Positions 37,442-46,383 of a DNA stretch of 59,023 bases are shown piece by piece. The position numbers were made by a program, and so were the translations under genes. The notes beneath the pieces were generated by a model. That model made no database searches, was not told the origin of the DNA, and saw nothing but the letters and a program-made list of their open reading frames with translations. Within the stretch, counting starts at the first letter, position 1. Every line of letters starts with the position of its first letter. Source of the DNA: an alpha proteobacterium HIMB59 (GTDB lineage Bacteria; Pseudomonadota; Alphaproteobacteria; HIMB59); assembly GCA_004321805.1 (NCBI GenBank), contig SGZV01000006.1:1-59023 (forward strand), given 5' to 3'.

Positions 37442-39122
37442 AAAAAGTTTTAATGGAGTCTTTTGGCACTCTTTGAATAACAATAATGAATTAGAGAGTG
37501 ATGCATTTAGCGTTGCCCAAAAAAATAATATTTCTATGAGCCTTGCAAAGCTTCTAATCAATAGAAATGTAAAAAAAATTCCCAATTTTTTAAATTCTAA
37601 ATTAAAAGAAAACATTTCTATTACTGAAATTATGAAATTACATAATATTGAAAAGTCGATTAATTTTTTTGAAAAAGTAAAACTTGATAAGAAAATAGCA
37701 ATTTTTTCAGATTATGATGTAGATGGGGCCTGTTCAGCTGCAATTTGTAAAAAACTATTTTTACAATTAGGTATAGAAACATCGGTGTATATACCTAATA
37801 GATTTAATGAAGGCTATGGTCTTAATATTAAGGCAATTGATAAAATGTTGGAATTCAGTTCAAATATATTGGTACTAGATTGTGGAAGTAATAATTTTGA
37901 AGAACAACGTTATGTCCATGATAAAAAGGGACAAATTATGGTCGTTGATCATCATGAGTGCGATGATTTCTTTGAACGAGCAATAGTTATAAATCCTAAA
38001 ACCCCTAATGATAAATCTTCTCTTAATGATCTTTGTGCTACAGGATTAATCTTTTTAATATTTGTTTACTTAAAACATAAAAACCTATTTTCTAAATCCG
38101 ATATTTTACAATATTTAGACTTAGTAGCTTTGGCTACAATATGTGATTTAGTTCCCCTAAACTCTATTAATAGATCATTAGTAAAACAAGGTTTAAAAAT
38201 TATTAATTCAGAAAATTTAAATAAAGGAATTCAAACTCTTATTAAGCAAGCAAAAATTAAGCAAATAATTTCTGAATATCATTTAGGCTATATACTTGGT
38301 CCGAGAATTAATGCTGGCGGACGAATGGGAGAGTCTCTTCTAGGTTTTCAACTATTATCATCTGAAAATATTCATCAAGCTCTTCAATATGCTCAAATAA
38401 TTGAAGGTCATAATCAAAATCGTCAAAAGATCCAATCTCAGATAGTTAGTGATATTGATTTAGAAGAGTCAAATAACCAAAACATTAATTTTTTTTATAG
38501 CGAAAAATGGCATATAGGAATAGTTGGCATTATAGCGGGACGTCTTATGAGGATAAATAATAAACCATCATTTATAATGACAACTTCTAATGACTTCGTT
38601 GTTGGATCAGGAAGGTCTTTAGGTGAAAAGAATATAGGACAATTGATGATGATAGCTGTAGATAAGGGAATTTTAATTAAAGGTGGCGGTCATGCAAAAG
38701 CATGCGGCTTTACTTTGTTAAAAGAAAAAGTAAATGAATTAAAATTATTTTTGAATGAAGAGACGAAAGATATCGAAATAAACAATAACAAATACTATGA
38801 ATCATTAATTGATTTAAATGTTGTAAATGAAAAATTAATTAGAGATTTAGATTTATTAAGTCCTTTTGGGCAACAAAATTCTGAGCCAATATTTAAATGT
38901 TCTGATTTAAAGATTTCGATTTTAAAAGTCTTTAAAGAGAAACACGCCAAATTAGTTTTCTCAGATAATTTAGGGTCTAGCTGTGAAGGTATGTTATTTG
39001 ATACTAATATAACTAAATTAAATAATTATTTATCAAACAAAAGCCATTTTGATTGTTATTTTAAGGTTAAAAAAGACAGTTATTCAAATAACACAGTAAT
39101 TCATTTGGAAGATATTCATTGA
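37431..39122 (+). CDS. recJ: Single-stranded-DNA-specific exonuclease RecJ
   Basis: 5-prime to 3-prime ssDNA exonuclease in recombination and mismatch repair. DHH-family motifs: FSDYDVDGACSAA near residue 88, LDCGSNN, and VVDHHECDD; the DHHA1 region with GSGRSLGEKNIG and GGGHAKACGFT near 420, then an OB domain. The 563 residues are close to typical. Start is TTG; no earlier ATG fits. Last of the hom-glpX-recJ group. Confidence 0.94.
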   Translation: MITKKSFNGVFWHSLNNNNELESDAFSVAQKNNISMSLAKLLINRNVKKIPNFLNSKLKENISITEIMKLHNIEKSINFFEKVKLDKKIAIFSDYDVDGACSAAICKKLFLQLGIETSVYIPNRFNEGYGLNIKAIDKMLEFSSNILVLDCGSNNFEEQRYVHDKKGQIMVVDHHECDDFFERAIVINPKTPNDKSSLNDLCATGLIFLIFVYLKHKNLFSKSDILQYLDLVALATICDLVPLNSINRSLVKQGLKIINSENLNKGIQTLIKQAKIKQIISEYHLGYILGPRINAGGRMGESLLGFQLLSSENIHQALQYAQIIEGHNQNRQKIQSQIVSDIDLEESNNQNINFFYSEKWHIGIVGIIAGRLMRINNKPSFIMTTSNDFVVGSGRSLGEKNIGQLMMIAVDKGILIKGGGHAKACGFTLLKEKVNELKLFLNEETKDIEINNNKYYESLIDLNVVNEKLIRDLDLLSPFGQQNSEPIFKCSDLKISILKVFKEKHAKLVFSDNLGSSCEGMLFDTNITKLNNYLSNKSHFDCYFKVKKDSYSNNTVIHLEDIH

Positions 39123-39150
39123 TTGATTTTTTAGTAAATCTAGCTATTTT
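39123..39150 (+). promoter_or_regulatory. Possible promoter of tRNA-Glu
   Basis: TTGATT (39123-39128) and TATTTT (39145-39150) with a 16-base spacer lie directly after the recJ stop; a start near 39157 would precede the tRNA by 15 bases. The -35 matches the one seen before rplM. Moderate match only. Confidence 0.35.
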
Positions 39151-39171
39151 GTTTGTCTTAAATAGGCCAAT

Positions 39172-39246
39172 GTCTCCTTCGTCTAGCGGTTAGGACATCA
39201 CCCTTTCACGGTGAAGACACGGGTTCGATTCCCGTAGGAGATGCCA
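39172..39246 (+). tRNA. tRNA-Glu (anticodon UUC)
   Basis: A 75-base tRNA with encoded CCA. Acceptor GTCTCCT (39172-39178) pairs with AGGAGAT, with a G-U pair at position 1-72. Anticodon stem TCACC/GGTGA encloses CTTTCAC with anticodon TTC. T arm CGGGTTCGATTCCCG is canonical. Confidence 0.96.
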
Positions 39247-39254
39247 AAATGACA

Positions 39255-39275
39255 TTATTTCACATTATGAAATAA
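39255..39275. repeat. 8-base inverted repeat downstream of tRNA-Glu
   Basis: TTATTTCA (39255-39262) and TGAAATAA (39268-39275) are perfect inverted repeats around a 5-base loop. No T-run follows, so it is either a weak processing/termination hairpin for the tRNA or an operator-like palindrome before the aminotransferase gene. Confidence 0.4.
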
Positions 39276-39286
39276 ATAATAATAAT

Positions 39287-39296
39287 TTGTGTACAA
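39287..39296. promoter_or_regulatory. Possible GntR/FCD operator before aminotransferase gene
   Basis: TTGTGTACAA differs by one base from the perfect palindrome TTGTATACAA at 44545-44554 in the tctC/oxidoreductase region. It lies 46 bases before the aminotransferase ATG. A 10-base near-match can arise by chance, so this is only a candidate link to the regulon. Confidence 0.25.
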
Positions 39297-39341
39297 ATAA
39301 AATAACTTTAACCAAGCTTTATAGAAAGGATACTTAATATC

Positions 39342-40502
39342 ATGCCAGGTAAAATTTCACTCTTTGTTCCAGGACCAACAAATATGCCCGATCGTGTGAG
39401 GCAAGCAATGGATATATCTAATGAAGATCATCGTGCTCCAGGAATGGATAAATTTTGGCATCCTTTAATTGATGATCTAAAAAAAGTTTTCGAAACAAAT
39501 TCTGCTCAGCCTTTTATATTTCCAGGAACTGGTAGTAGTGGTTGGGAAGCCGCACTCACAAATCTTTTAAACAAAGGAGATAAAGTATTATCTGCCCGCT
39601 TTGGTCAGTTTTCACATCTATGGATTGAAATGTGTAAAAAGCTACATATTGATGTTGAGGTTGTTGATACAGAATGGGGTAGTGGAACTCCACATGAAGA
39701 ATTTGAAAAAATATTAAGTGAAGATAAAAACCATGAAATTAAAGCAGTATTAGTTACGCATAATGAAACATCCACTGGTGTCACAAACGATGTTAAAGCT
39801 ACTAGAGATTTATTAAATAAAATTAATCACCCTGCTTTGTTATTTGTTGATGGCGTTAGTTCAATTGGTTCCATTAAATTTGAGATGGATAAATGGGGTG
39901 TAGATGTAGCTGTCTCAGGTTCTCAAAAAGGATTTATGCTACCTGCTGGTTTAGCCATTAGCTGTGTTAGTCAAAAAGGTTTGGAGATTGCCAAGACGTC
40001 AAATCTTCCAAGAGCTTATTTTGATTATCATGATATGTTAAATGTAAATAATACTGGTTATTGGCCATATACAAATCCAATGCCTTTGCTCAGAGGTTTA
40101 AGAGAAGCGTTAAATATGATGCTAGAAGAGGGACTGGATAATATTTATGCTCGACATTTATTTTTAGCCCAAGCTGTTCAAAAGGCAACCCAAGCATGGG
40201 GATTAAACTTATGTGCTAAAGATCCTTCTTTATATTCAAATACCGTCACTGCAATTATGGTTCCAGAAGGAATAGACTCTACTGACATAGTAAAAACAGC
40301 GTATAACAAATATCACACCTCTTTTGGTGGTGGATTAAACAAAGTTGCTGGTAAGTTGTTTAGGATCGGACACTTAGGTGATCTTAATAGTACTATGATA
40401 TTAGGTGCAATTTCTACAGCTGAACTTGCCATGTATGATGTGGGGATTAAATTTGAATTAGGTAGTGGTGTTGCTGCTGCCATTAAGCATTTAAAGGACT
40501 AA
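39342..40502 (+). CDS. Serine-glyoxylate / alanine-glyoxylate-type aminotransferase
   Basis: Class V PLP aminotransferase of 386 residues. FVPGPTNMP at the start, the FPGTGSSGWEAAL cofactor loop and the PLP lysine K196 in GSQKGFMLPAG are typical of serine-glyoxylate aminotransferases, which make glycine plus hydroxypyruvate. The relative BhcA (aspartate-glyoxylate) is close in sequence, but none of the other beta-hydroxyaspartate cycle genes is present. Its partner gene 2 bases downstream is a ketopantoate-reductase-like enzyme that could handle the 2-oxo product. Preceded by an AGAAAGGA ribosome-binding site. Confidence 0.85.
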   Translation: MPGKISLFVPGPTNMPDRVRQAMDISNEDHRAPGMDKFWHPLIDDLKKVFETNSAQPFIFPGTGSSGWEAALTNLLNKGDKVLSARFGQFSHLWIEMCKKLHIDVEVVDTEWGSGTPHEEFEKILSEDKNHEIKAVLVTHNETSTGVTNDVKATRDLLNKINHPALLFVDGVSSIGSIKFEMDKWGVDVAVSGSQKGFMLPAGLAISCVSQKGLEIAKTSNLPRAYFDYHDMLNVNNTGYWPYTNPMPLLRGLREALNMMLEEGLDNIYARHLFLAQAVQKATQAWGLNLCAKDPSLYSNTVTAIMVPEGIDSTDIVKTAYNKYHTSFGGGLNKVAGKLFRIGHLGDLNSTMILGAISTAELAMYDVGIKFELGSGVAAAIKHLKD

Positions 40503-40504
40503 TT

Positions 40505-41485
40505 ATGAAAATTTGTATTTATGGTGCTGGAGCCATCGGAGGATATTTAGGGGCCAAACTTACTGAAATAGGTGCAGATGTAACATTAATTGCAAGAGGA
40601 CCTCACTATGAAGCTATTCGTCAGGATGGTTTAAGACTTCGAAAAGATGGCAAAGAACTTGTTGTTTATCCAAAGTGTGTTGATACTGCTGAAAAAGCAG
40701 GAAAACAAGACTACATTTTTGTTACTTTAAAAGCGCACTCAGTGCCAGGGTGCTTAGACGCATTTGAAGTGTTAATGAAAGACGATACCTCTTTTGTTTG
40801 GGGTGTTAATGGAATTCCTTGGTGGTATTTCCACAACCATGAAAACCCTGACTATAGAAATAAAAAAGTTGCATCAGTTGATCCTGATGGCAGTCAATGG
40901 GATAGACTTGGACCAGAAAAAATTATTGGATGTATAGTTAATCCTGCTTCAGAAGTTATAAAACCTGGAGTCATTCAGCACTTAGAGGGAGATAAATTTC
41001 AGTTAGGCGAGATCAATGGTGAAGAGACAGATAGAATTAAAAAATTATCCGCTACTCTTGAAGAGGCTGGTTTTCAAGCACCCATTCGTCCAAATATAAA
41101 AGGTGATATCTGGTTAAAGCTTTTTGGAAATTTGTCTTTGAATCCAATTAGCTCACTTACCACTTCAACTTTAGTTAAAATTTGTAGCGACCAAGAAGTT
41201 AGAAATGTTGTAAAAAATATGATGAATGAGGCTCATGATATTTCTAAAAAATTAGGAATAGAAAAACCTTTTGATGTTGAAAGAAGAATTGAAGCAGCAA
41301 AAGCTGTGGGTGAACATAAGACTTCGATGCTTCAAGATCTTGAAAGAGATCGCCCTATGGAAATTGACGCTTTAGTTTCTTCGGTGCAGGAACTTGGAAG
41401 GATTACCAATGTCCCTACACCTACAATTGATACTGTTTTGGCTCTAGTTAAATTAAGAGCCAAAGAAGCAAAGCTGTATAAGTAA
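40505..41485 (+). CDS. 2-dehydropantoate reductase-family oxidoreductase (ApbA/PanE)
   Basis: NAD(P)H-dependent reductase of 2-oxo acids. Nucleotide-binding GAGAIGGYLGAKL at residues 7-19, FVTLKAH near 75, and the C-terminal helical domain with the catalytic lysine region GDIWLKLFGNLSLNPI near 200 and DALVSSVQELG. The 326 residues are a little longer than PanE (about 300). Immediate coupling to the aminotransferase suggests reduction of hydroxypyruvate or another 2-oxo acid from that reaction, not necessarily pantoate synthesis; this is inference. Confidence 0.8.
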   Translation: MKICIYGAGAIGGYLGAKLTEIGADVTLIARGPHYEAIRQDGLRLRKDGKELVVYPKCVDTAEKAGKQDYIFVTLKAHSVPGCLDAFEVLMKDDTSFVWGVNGIPWWYFHNHENPDYRNKKVASVDPDGSQWDRLGPEKIIGCIVNPASEVIKPGVIQHLEGDKFQLGEINGEETDRIKKLSATLEEAGFQAPIRPNIKGDIWLKLFGNLSLNPISSLTTSTLVKICSDQEVRNVVKNMMNEAHDISKKLGIEKPFDVERRIEAAKAVGEHKTSMLQDLERDRPMEIDALVSSVQELGRITNVPTPTIDTVLALVKLRAKEAKLYK

Positions 41486-42358
41486 TTAACCTAAAGCCTT
41501 TTGTATTGTCTCGCCCAATTTGGCAGGTGATTTTGAAATGTGAACACCTGCATCTTCTAATGCATTAAATTTAGACTCAGCAGTTCCTTTTCCACCTGAG
41601 ATAATAGCTCCAGCATGACCCATTCTTTTACCAGCAGGTGCACTAGCGCCCGCAATAAAAGATGCTACAGGTTTTTTAATCGATGAATTTTTAATAAAAT
41701 CTGCTGCTTCTTCTTCTGCAGTTCCACCAATTTCACCAATCATAATAATCCCCTCGGTTTCTGGATCTTTGAGGAATAGGTCGAGGCAATCAATAAAGTT
41801 GGTTCCGTTAATAGGATCTCCACCAATACCTATACAAGTAGATTGTCCTAATCCTACTGCAGAGGTTTGCGCTACTGCTTCGTAAGTTAATGTCCCTGAA
41901 CGGCTCACCACTCCAATTTTACCTTTTTGATGAATATGTCCAGGCATAATGCCAATTTTACATTCATCTGGAGTAATGATACCCGGGCAATTTGGTCCAA
42001 TAAGTCTAGAATTAGAATTTTCTAATTTTCTTTTTACCTGCATCATATCTAAAACTGGAACACCTTCTGTTATACAAACAATGAGCTCCATATTAGCGTC
42101 AATTGATTCAATGATAGCTCCAGCGGCAAAAGGAGGGGGGACATAAATAACAGTAGCTGTTGCTTGTGTGTTTTCTTTTGCTTCTTTGACTGTGTTAAAC
42201 ACAGGAAGACCTAAATGTTCTTGACCACCTTTTTTTGGGGTGACTCCACCAACCATTTGAGTTCCATATTTGATAGCTTGTTCAGAGTGAAAAGTACCTT
42301 GAGCACCTGTAAAACCCTGACAAATTACTTTGGTTTGTTTATTTATTAAAATTGACAT
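41486..42358 (-). CDS. sucD: Succinyl-CoA synthetase alpha subunit
   Basis: Forms the phosphohistidine intermediate in succinate-CoA ligation (TCA cycle). The catalytic histidine is H248 in [27 protein letters not shown] binds CoA and [10 protein letters not shown] is the linker signature. 290 residues is normal. It follows sucC by 10 bases with an AAAGGAG ribosome-binding site and ends flush against the convergent PanE-like gene. Malate-CoA ligase (MtkB) is a relative, but this sequence reads as SucD. Confidence 0.96.
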   Translation of the reverse strand: MSILINKQTKVICQGFTGAQGTFHSEQAIKYGTQMVGGVTPKKGGQEHLGLPVFNTVKEAKENTQATATVIYVPPPFAAGAIIESIDANMELIVCITEGVPVLDMMQVKRKLENSNSRLIGPNCPGIITPDECKIGIMPGHIHQKGKIGVVSRSGTLTYEAVAQTSAVGLGQSTCIGIGGDPINGTNFIDCLDLFLKDPETEGIIMIGEIGGTAEEEAADFIKNSSIKKPVASFIAGASAPAGKRMGHAGAIISGGKGTAESKFNALEDAGVHISKSPAKLGETIQKALG

Positions 42359-42368
42359 GATTGCTCCT

Positions 42369-43556
42369 TTACCCTAAGGCCTTTACAGCTTTTTGCGCTG
42401 CATCTTCTAAATTATCTGCAGAAATTATAGCTAGTCCGGATTTGTTGAGAATTTCTTTTCCTAATTCAACGTTTGTGCCTTCTAATCGAACAATTAGTGG
42501 AACTTTTATTTCTAATTCTTTAGCAGCAGCTACCACACCCTCAGCGATGATATCACACTTCATAATACCACCAAAAATATTGACCAAGATAGCTTTAACA
42601 CTAGAGTCCTGCAGAATTATTGAAAAAGCTTTTGCTACTCTTTCTTTTGTTGCTCCGCCACCAACATCTAAAAAATTAGCTGGGCTACCACCATGTAATT
42701 GAATTATATCCATTGTGCCCATAGCTAATCCAGCTCCATTGACCATACAACCAATACTTCCATCTAGTTTCACATAATTAAGTTCATGTTTTGATGCTTC
42801 AATTTCAGCTGGATCTTCTTCAGTCTCATCAAGCATCTCAGCAATATCTTTGTGTTTATATAAAGCATTATCATCTATCGATACTTTAGCATCTAGTGCA
42901 AGAAAATTTCCTTCTCCAGTTAAGACAAATGGATTTACCTCTACTAAAGACGCATCAGTTGATAAAAAACTTGTGTAAATTTTTTGAATTTGATCACAGA
43001 AATCATTTGACTGATTGTCATTTATTCCAAGTCCTTGAATAAGTTTATTCAAACTTTGTTGATCAATTTCAGGATCACCAGGAATATTAACAGTAATTAT
43101 TTTTTCAGGCTCTTTTTCAGCTACTTCTTCAATTTCCATCCCACCTTCTGTAGAGGCAATAATAGAGATTGAGGAGCTCGAACGATCAACAAGCATACTC
43201 AAATAAAATTCTTTTTTTATGTCACATCCTTCTTCTATGTAAAGTCGATTTACTACTTTTCCTTCAGGTCCTGTTTGTTTAGTAACAAGTGTTTTTCCTA
43301 GCATTTTTTGAGCATTTTCTTTAGCTTCTTCTTTAGAAAAGCAAACTCTTACTCCTCCTTTATCATCTCCACTATCAAGAAATTTACCTGCTCCTCTGCC
43401 TCCTGCATGGATTTGCGATTTAACTACCATTACTGGTGTTTGAATAGAGTCCACAGCATTATCAATATCAGCATCTTGTAAAACCGGGACGCCGGCTAAT
43501 ACTCGAACATTATTATCTTTCAATAATGTCTTAGCTTGGTATTCATGTAAATTCAT
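42369..43556 (-). CDS. sucC: Succinyl-CoA synthetase beta subunit
   Basis: ATP-grasp subunit of succinyl-CoA synthetase. [12 protein letters not shown] start, [11 protein letters not shown] nucleotide loop, and [15 protein letters not shown] and [13 protein letters not shown] core are SucC signatures; 395 residues is normal. Only 2 bases separate it from the upstream oxidoreductase, with AAGGAG overlapping that gene's last codons, so the oxidoreductase-sucC-sucD set is one transcript starting in the operator region at 44.5 kb. The usual partners mdh and sucAB are absent here. Confidence 0.97.
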   Translation of the reverse strand: MNLHEYQAKTLLKDNNVRVLAGVPVLQDADIDNAVDSIQTPVMVVKSQIHAGGRGAGKFLDSGDDKGGVRVCFSKEEAKENAQKMLGKTLVTKQTGPEGKVVNRLYIEEGCDIKKEFYLSMLVDRSSSSISIIASTEGGMEIEEVAEKEPEKIITVNIPGDPEIDQQSLNKLIQGLGINDNQSNDFCDQIQKIYTSFLSTDASLVEVNPFVLTGEGNFLALDAKVSIDDNALYKHKDIAEMLDETEEDPAEIEASKHELNYVKLDGSIGCMVNGAGLAMGTMDIIQLHGGSPANFLDVGGGATKERVAKAFSIILQDSSVKAILVNIFGGIMKCDIIAEGVVAAAKELEIKVPLIVRLEGTNVELGKEILNKSGLAIISADNLEDAAQKAVKALG

Positions 43557-43558
43557 TA

Positions 43559-44527
43559 TTACTCTCCTTTCATGTCGATTAATATTTTTCCAATATGGCT
43601 TGAAGACTCCATAACCTCATGGGCCAAATTTACATCTTTCATTTTGAAAGATTGAAAAATAGTTGGTTTATATTTGTTGTTATTGATAAGGGGCCATATA
43701 TTTTCAATAACTTGATTTACAATAAGTCCCTTACCCTCAGGTGATCTTGATCTAAGAGTAGACCCAGAAATTTTTAATTGTTTAGTCATGACATGTAAAA
43801 GATTGATTTCAGATTTAATACTTTCAAGTGCAGCAATATAAGTAAGACGTCCATGTAAATTTAAAATTTTTAAATTTTTTTTTAAATATGAACCTCCAAC
43901 CATATCTAAGATTATATCGACTTTTATTTTTTTTTCTTCAAAGTACTCTAAAAAATCCTTTTCTTTATAGTTGATAGAGTCAGTAGCGCCTAAGTTGATA
44001 CACGCTTGACATTTTTCATCAGATCCTGCGGTGACATAAATTTTATCTGTATAATTTTTCAAGATCGATATAGCAGTTGTTCCAATTCCACTACTCCCTC
44101 CATGAATTAAAATTGTTTCTCCTTTTTTAAATTTAGAAACATTAAAAATATTTTCATAGACAGTCAGGATTGTCTCAGATAATGCTCCACCCTCTAATAA
44201 TGATATATTAGATGGTAGAGGCATAACTTGTCTTTCATCAACATTAACAAACTCTGCGTATCCGCCCCCACCTAAGATTGCACAAACTTTGTCACCGATT
44301 TTAAATCGCTTTGAAGAATTTCCTATTTTTGAAATAATACCAGAACACTCTAATCCAAGAATTTCGCTTTCACCTTTGGGGGGAGGGTAGTGTCCTCTCT
44401 TTTGTAGTAAATCAGCCCTGTTAACACCTGAAGAATATATTTCTATTTGTACCTGATTTTCGGCAGGATCTAGTATTGATGATTCATCAATAAACAGCTT
44501 ACCCTCTTCATAATTTATAAATTTCAA
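43559..44527 (-). CDS. Zinc-free quinone oxidoreductase-like (PIG3/QOR family) protein
   Basis: Medium-chain dehydrogenase/reductase. GroES-like N-terminal half with [17 protein letters not shown], then a Rossmann half with [15 protein letters not shown]; the catalytic zinc ligands of alcohol dehydrogenases are absent, as in NADPH:quinone reductases. I place the start at TTG 44527, which has an AGAGGA ribosome-binding site and yields MKFINYEEG; an ATG at 44578 would begin inside the operator palindromes and add 17 residues without a good site. It heads the oxidoreductase-sucC-sucD operon. Substrate unknown. Confidence 0.85.
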   Translation of the reverse strand: MKFINYEEGKLFIDESSILDPAENQVQIEIYSSGVNRADLLQKRGHYPPPKGESEILGLECSGIISKIGNSSKRFKIGDKVCAILGGGGYAEFVNVDERQVMPLPSNISLLEGGALSETILTVYENIFNVSKFKKGETILIHGGSSGIGTTAISILKNYTDKIYVTAGSDEKCQACINLGATDSINYKEKDFLEYFEEKKIKVDIILDMVGGSYLKKNLKILNLHGRLTYIAALESIKSEINLLHVMTKQLKISGSTLRSRSPEGKGLIVNQVIENIWPLINNNKYKPTIFQSFKMKDVNLAHEVMESSSHIGKILIDMKGE

Positions 44528-44544
44528 AATATTTAATCCTCTAT

Positions 44545-44561
44545 TTGTATACAATATACCA
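44545..44561. promoter_or_regulatory. Operator palindrome 1 for GntR/FCD regulator (predicted)
   Basis: TTGTATACAATATACCA is a 7-3-7 inverted repeat with one mismatch to the perfect copy 24 bases away; its left part TTGTATACAA is itself a perfect 10-base palindrome, a form known for GntR-family operators. It lies 18 bases before the oxidoreductase TTG start. Confidence 0.65.
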
Positions 44562-44568
44562 AATAAAC

Positions 44569-44585
44569 TGGTATACAATATACCA
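44569..44585. promoter_or_regulatory. Operator palindrome 2 for GntR/FCD regulator (predicted)
   Basis: TGGTATA-CAA-TATACCA is a perfect 7-3-7 inverted repeat. The same arms and spacing recur at 48633-48649 before the ThDP-enzyme gene, with the GntR gene between the two. This repetition is the main evidence for operator function. Confidence 0.75.
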
Positions 44586-44599
44586 AATTGTTATAAATC

Positions 44600-44620
44600 T
44601 GGTATACAATTGGTATACAA
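44600..44620. promoter_or_regulatory. Tandem operator-like elements on the tctC side (predicted)
   Basis: TGGTATACAA occurs at 44600-44609 and again at 44611-44620, direct repeats 11 bases apart, close to one helical turn. Each resembles half of the 17-base palindrome and is itself a near-palindrome around GTATAC. Four elements in 76 bases suggest cooperative binding controlling the divergent tctC and oxidoreductase-sucCD promoters. Confidence 0.65.
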
Positions 44621-44742
44621 AAGATCATATTTATCAATACTTTTTTATGTTTTAAAAAATTTTTTTTTAAATTTATCTTTTTTAATTTTAACAAATAGTC
44701 TATGGTGGTTAAGAATATTCATTCTATAGGAGGAATAGCAAT

Positions 44743-45720
44743 ATGACTTTAATAAAAAAAATCAGTCTAGTAATTGTTTCTCTATCACTTGTTGCTGTAA
44801 GTTCAGTTTCTTCTGCTAAACCATTTAGCCCAAAGAAACCTATTGAACTAATTATTCCAGCTGGTCAAGGTGGTGGAGCTGACGAAATTGCCAGACTTGT
44901 GCAAGGTGTTATTGAGAAAAATGACTATGCATCTAAGCCTGTGATTCCAATCAATAAAAAAGGTGGATCAGGTGGTGAAGCGATGACTTATGTTAAGAAA
45001 AAAGCTGGTGATGAGCACACACTTATCATTACTCTTAATAACGTTTTAACTACACCTGTTAACCAGCCTGAGTTAGGAATTGATTTCTTCAATGACTTTA
45101 CTCCATTAGCAAGACTTATCACAGATACATTCTTAGTATGGATTGCAACTGAAGGTAAAAATACCCAAGGCGTAGAAACATTTGATGACTTCATTGCACT
45201 TGCAAAACAAGGTAACCTTGTTGCTGGTGGTACAGGAAGTATGTCAGAAGACGAGTTACTTCTTGGTATGATGAGAGGCCAGTTCGGATTTGATGCAAAG
45301 TACGTACCATATGACGGTGGTGGTGCTGTTGCAAAAGGACTAGTTGGCGGTGAGTCAGACTTCACGCTAAACAATCCTTCTGAGCAGATGGGATTTTATC
45401 AGTCTGGAGACTCTAAGGCTTTGGTTATGATGACTCCTGAAAGAAATCCTGCATTCCCAGAGGTCCCTTCTTCATATGAATTAGGTTATCCCGATCTTGA
45501 ATACTACATGATGAGAGCTTTTATGGCTCCTGCTGGTATTGATGCAGAAGTGGAAAAGTACTACACAGGGCTTCTTCACACTGTTTATCATGATGACGAG
45601 TTCCAAACTTTCAACATTGACGACGGTAAGTTAATGAGTTGGTTGGAAGGATATGGTCTTAAAGACTTCTTAGCGATTGAGTACGAGAAGCACGGTGAGA
45701 TCATTAAGAACTTTAACTAA
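44743..45720 (+). CDS. tctC: Tripartite tricarboxylate transporter substrate-binding protein TctC
   Basis: Periplasmic binding protein for a carboxylate. Signal peptide at 1-25 (cleavage near VSSA-KPF), then the family pattern KPIELIIPAGQGGGADEIARL, in which the usual PxxPGGxxD loop is modified to PAGQGGGAD. 325 residues is normal. A strong AGGAGG (44728-44733) precedes the ATG, and codon use is visibly less AT-extreme than neighbouring genes, as expected for an abundant binding protein. Ligand cannot be read from sequence; the neighbouring enzymes suggest a 2-hydroxy or dicarboxylic acid. Confidence 0.93.
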   Translation: MTLIKKISLVIVSLSLVAVSSVSSAKPFSPKKPIELIIPAGQGGGADEIARLVQGVIEKNDYASKPVIPINKKGGSGGEAMTYVKKKAGDEHTLIITLNNVLTTPVNQPELGIDFFNDFTPLARLITDTFLVWIATEGKNTQGVETFDDFIALAKQGNLVAGGTGSMSEDELLLGMMRGQFGFDAKYVPYDGGGAVAKGLVGGESDFTLNNPSEQMGFYQSGDSKALVMMTPERNPAFPEVPSSYELGYPDLEYYMMRAFMAPAGIDAEVEKYYTGLLHTVYHDDEFQTFNIDDGKLMSWLEGYGLKDFLAIEYEKHGEIIKNFN

Positions 45721-45742
45721 TAAAATAAATTAAGAGCGAATA

Positions 45743-46357
45743 TTGAGCGCAGTTACTAAATTTTCAGTTAGAAGGGCAGAAATAACTGTCGCTGTAGTTT
45801 TAGCACTGTGCTCACTCGCTCTTATGTATAAAAGCGCGCAAAACAGAATTACATGGAGTGCAGAAGAAAATATGGGAGCCGGGTTTCTTCCCTTCTACCT
45901 CTCATTAGGAATGTTGATTTGTACTGTAATTACCATCATCAAATTTATTTTAAAAAAATCTCCACAATCCACAAACAACGAGCCTTTTATTGATCCTGAG
46001 GCTTTTAAGTTTGTATCGGTAACTATAATTTCACTTGTAGTTTTAGTTTTTGCTATCGGATATTTAGGAATTTATTTTTCTTTAATTTGTTTCTTAGCAT
46101 TCTATTTAAGATATTTTAGCGAAAAGAGTAATTCATTCATTTTTAATTTTTCTATAACAACCCCTATTTTGACTTTCTTATTTTTTGAGTGGTTGTTAAA
46201 AATTCCTTTGCCTCAAGGAATATCTGAACCTTTATTTTATCCAGTTTACGATGTTATGTATGGTTCAAGTTCATTGTTTATGATTTGGATATATATAATT
46301 ATCACTGTACTTTCACCAACTGTCTTAATGCTTCTTGCTAACAGATTTGTAAAATAA
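45743..46357 (+). CDS. tctB: Tripartite tricarboxylate transporter small membrane subunit TctB
   Basis: Small integral membrane subunit of TTT systems. The 204-residue protein has four or five hydrophobic segments (about 13-28, 45-66, 91-125, 130-150, 175-198) and the conserved MGAGFLPFYLSLGM segment, corresponding to the MGPGFFP of the family. Start is TTG. It lies between tctC and tctA, the usual order. Confidence 0.88.
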   Translation: MSAVTKFSVRRAEITVAVVLALCSLALMYKSAQNRITWSAEENMGAGFLPFYLSLGMLICTVITIIKFILKKSPQSTNNEPFIDPEAFKFVSVTIISLVVLVFAIGYLGIYFSLICFLAFYLRYFSEKSNSFIFNFSITTPILTFLFFEWLLKIPLPQGISEPLFYPVYDVMYGSSSLFMIWIYIIITVLSPTVLMLLANRFVK

Positions 46358-46383
46358 TTTATGAGGAAGGATAAATAAATCAT

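Noticed and set aside
39342-40502. BhcA of the beta-hydroxyaspartate cycle
   Set aside because: The sequence family overlaps, but bhcB, bhcC, bhcD and the regulator bhcR are not adjacent.
41486-43556. Malate-CoA ligase (MtkAB) of the serine cycle instead of SucCD
   Set aside because: The nearby glyoxylate aminotransferase made this tempting, but the beta subunit follows SucC wording ([21 protein letters not shown]), and no other serine-cycle genes such as mclA, ppc or mtdA are present.
44528-44578. Upstream ATG start for the oxidoreductase gene
   Set aside because: It would begin inside the palindromic operators, adds 17 residues outside the domain, and lacks a ribosome-binding site; the TTG at 44527 has AGAGGA.
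44641-44700. A/T-rich tract as a terminator or intrinsic hairpin
   Set aside because: Long A and T runs pair on paper, but there is no GC-containing stem and no upstream gene on that strand needing termination.
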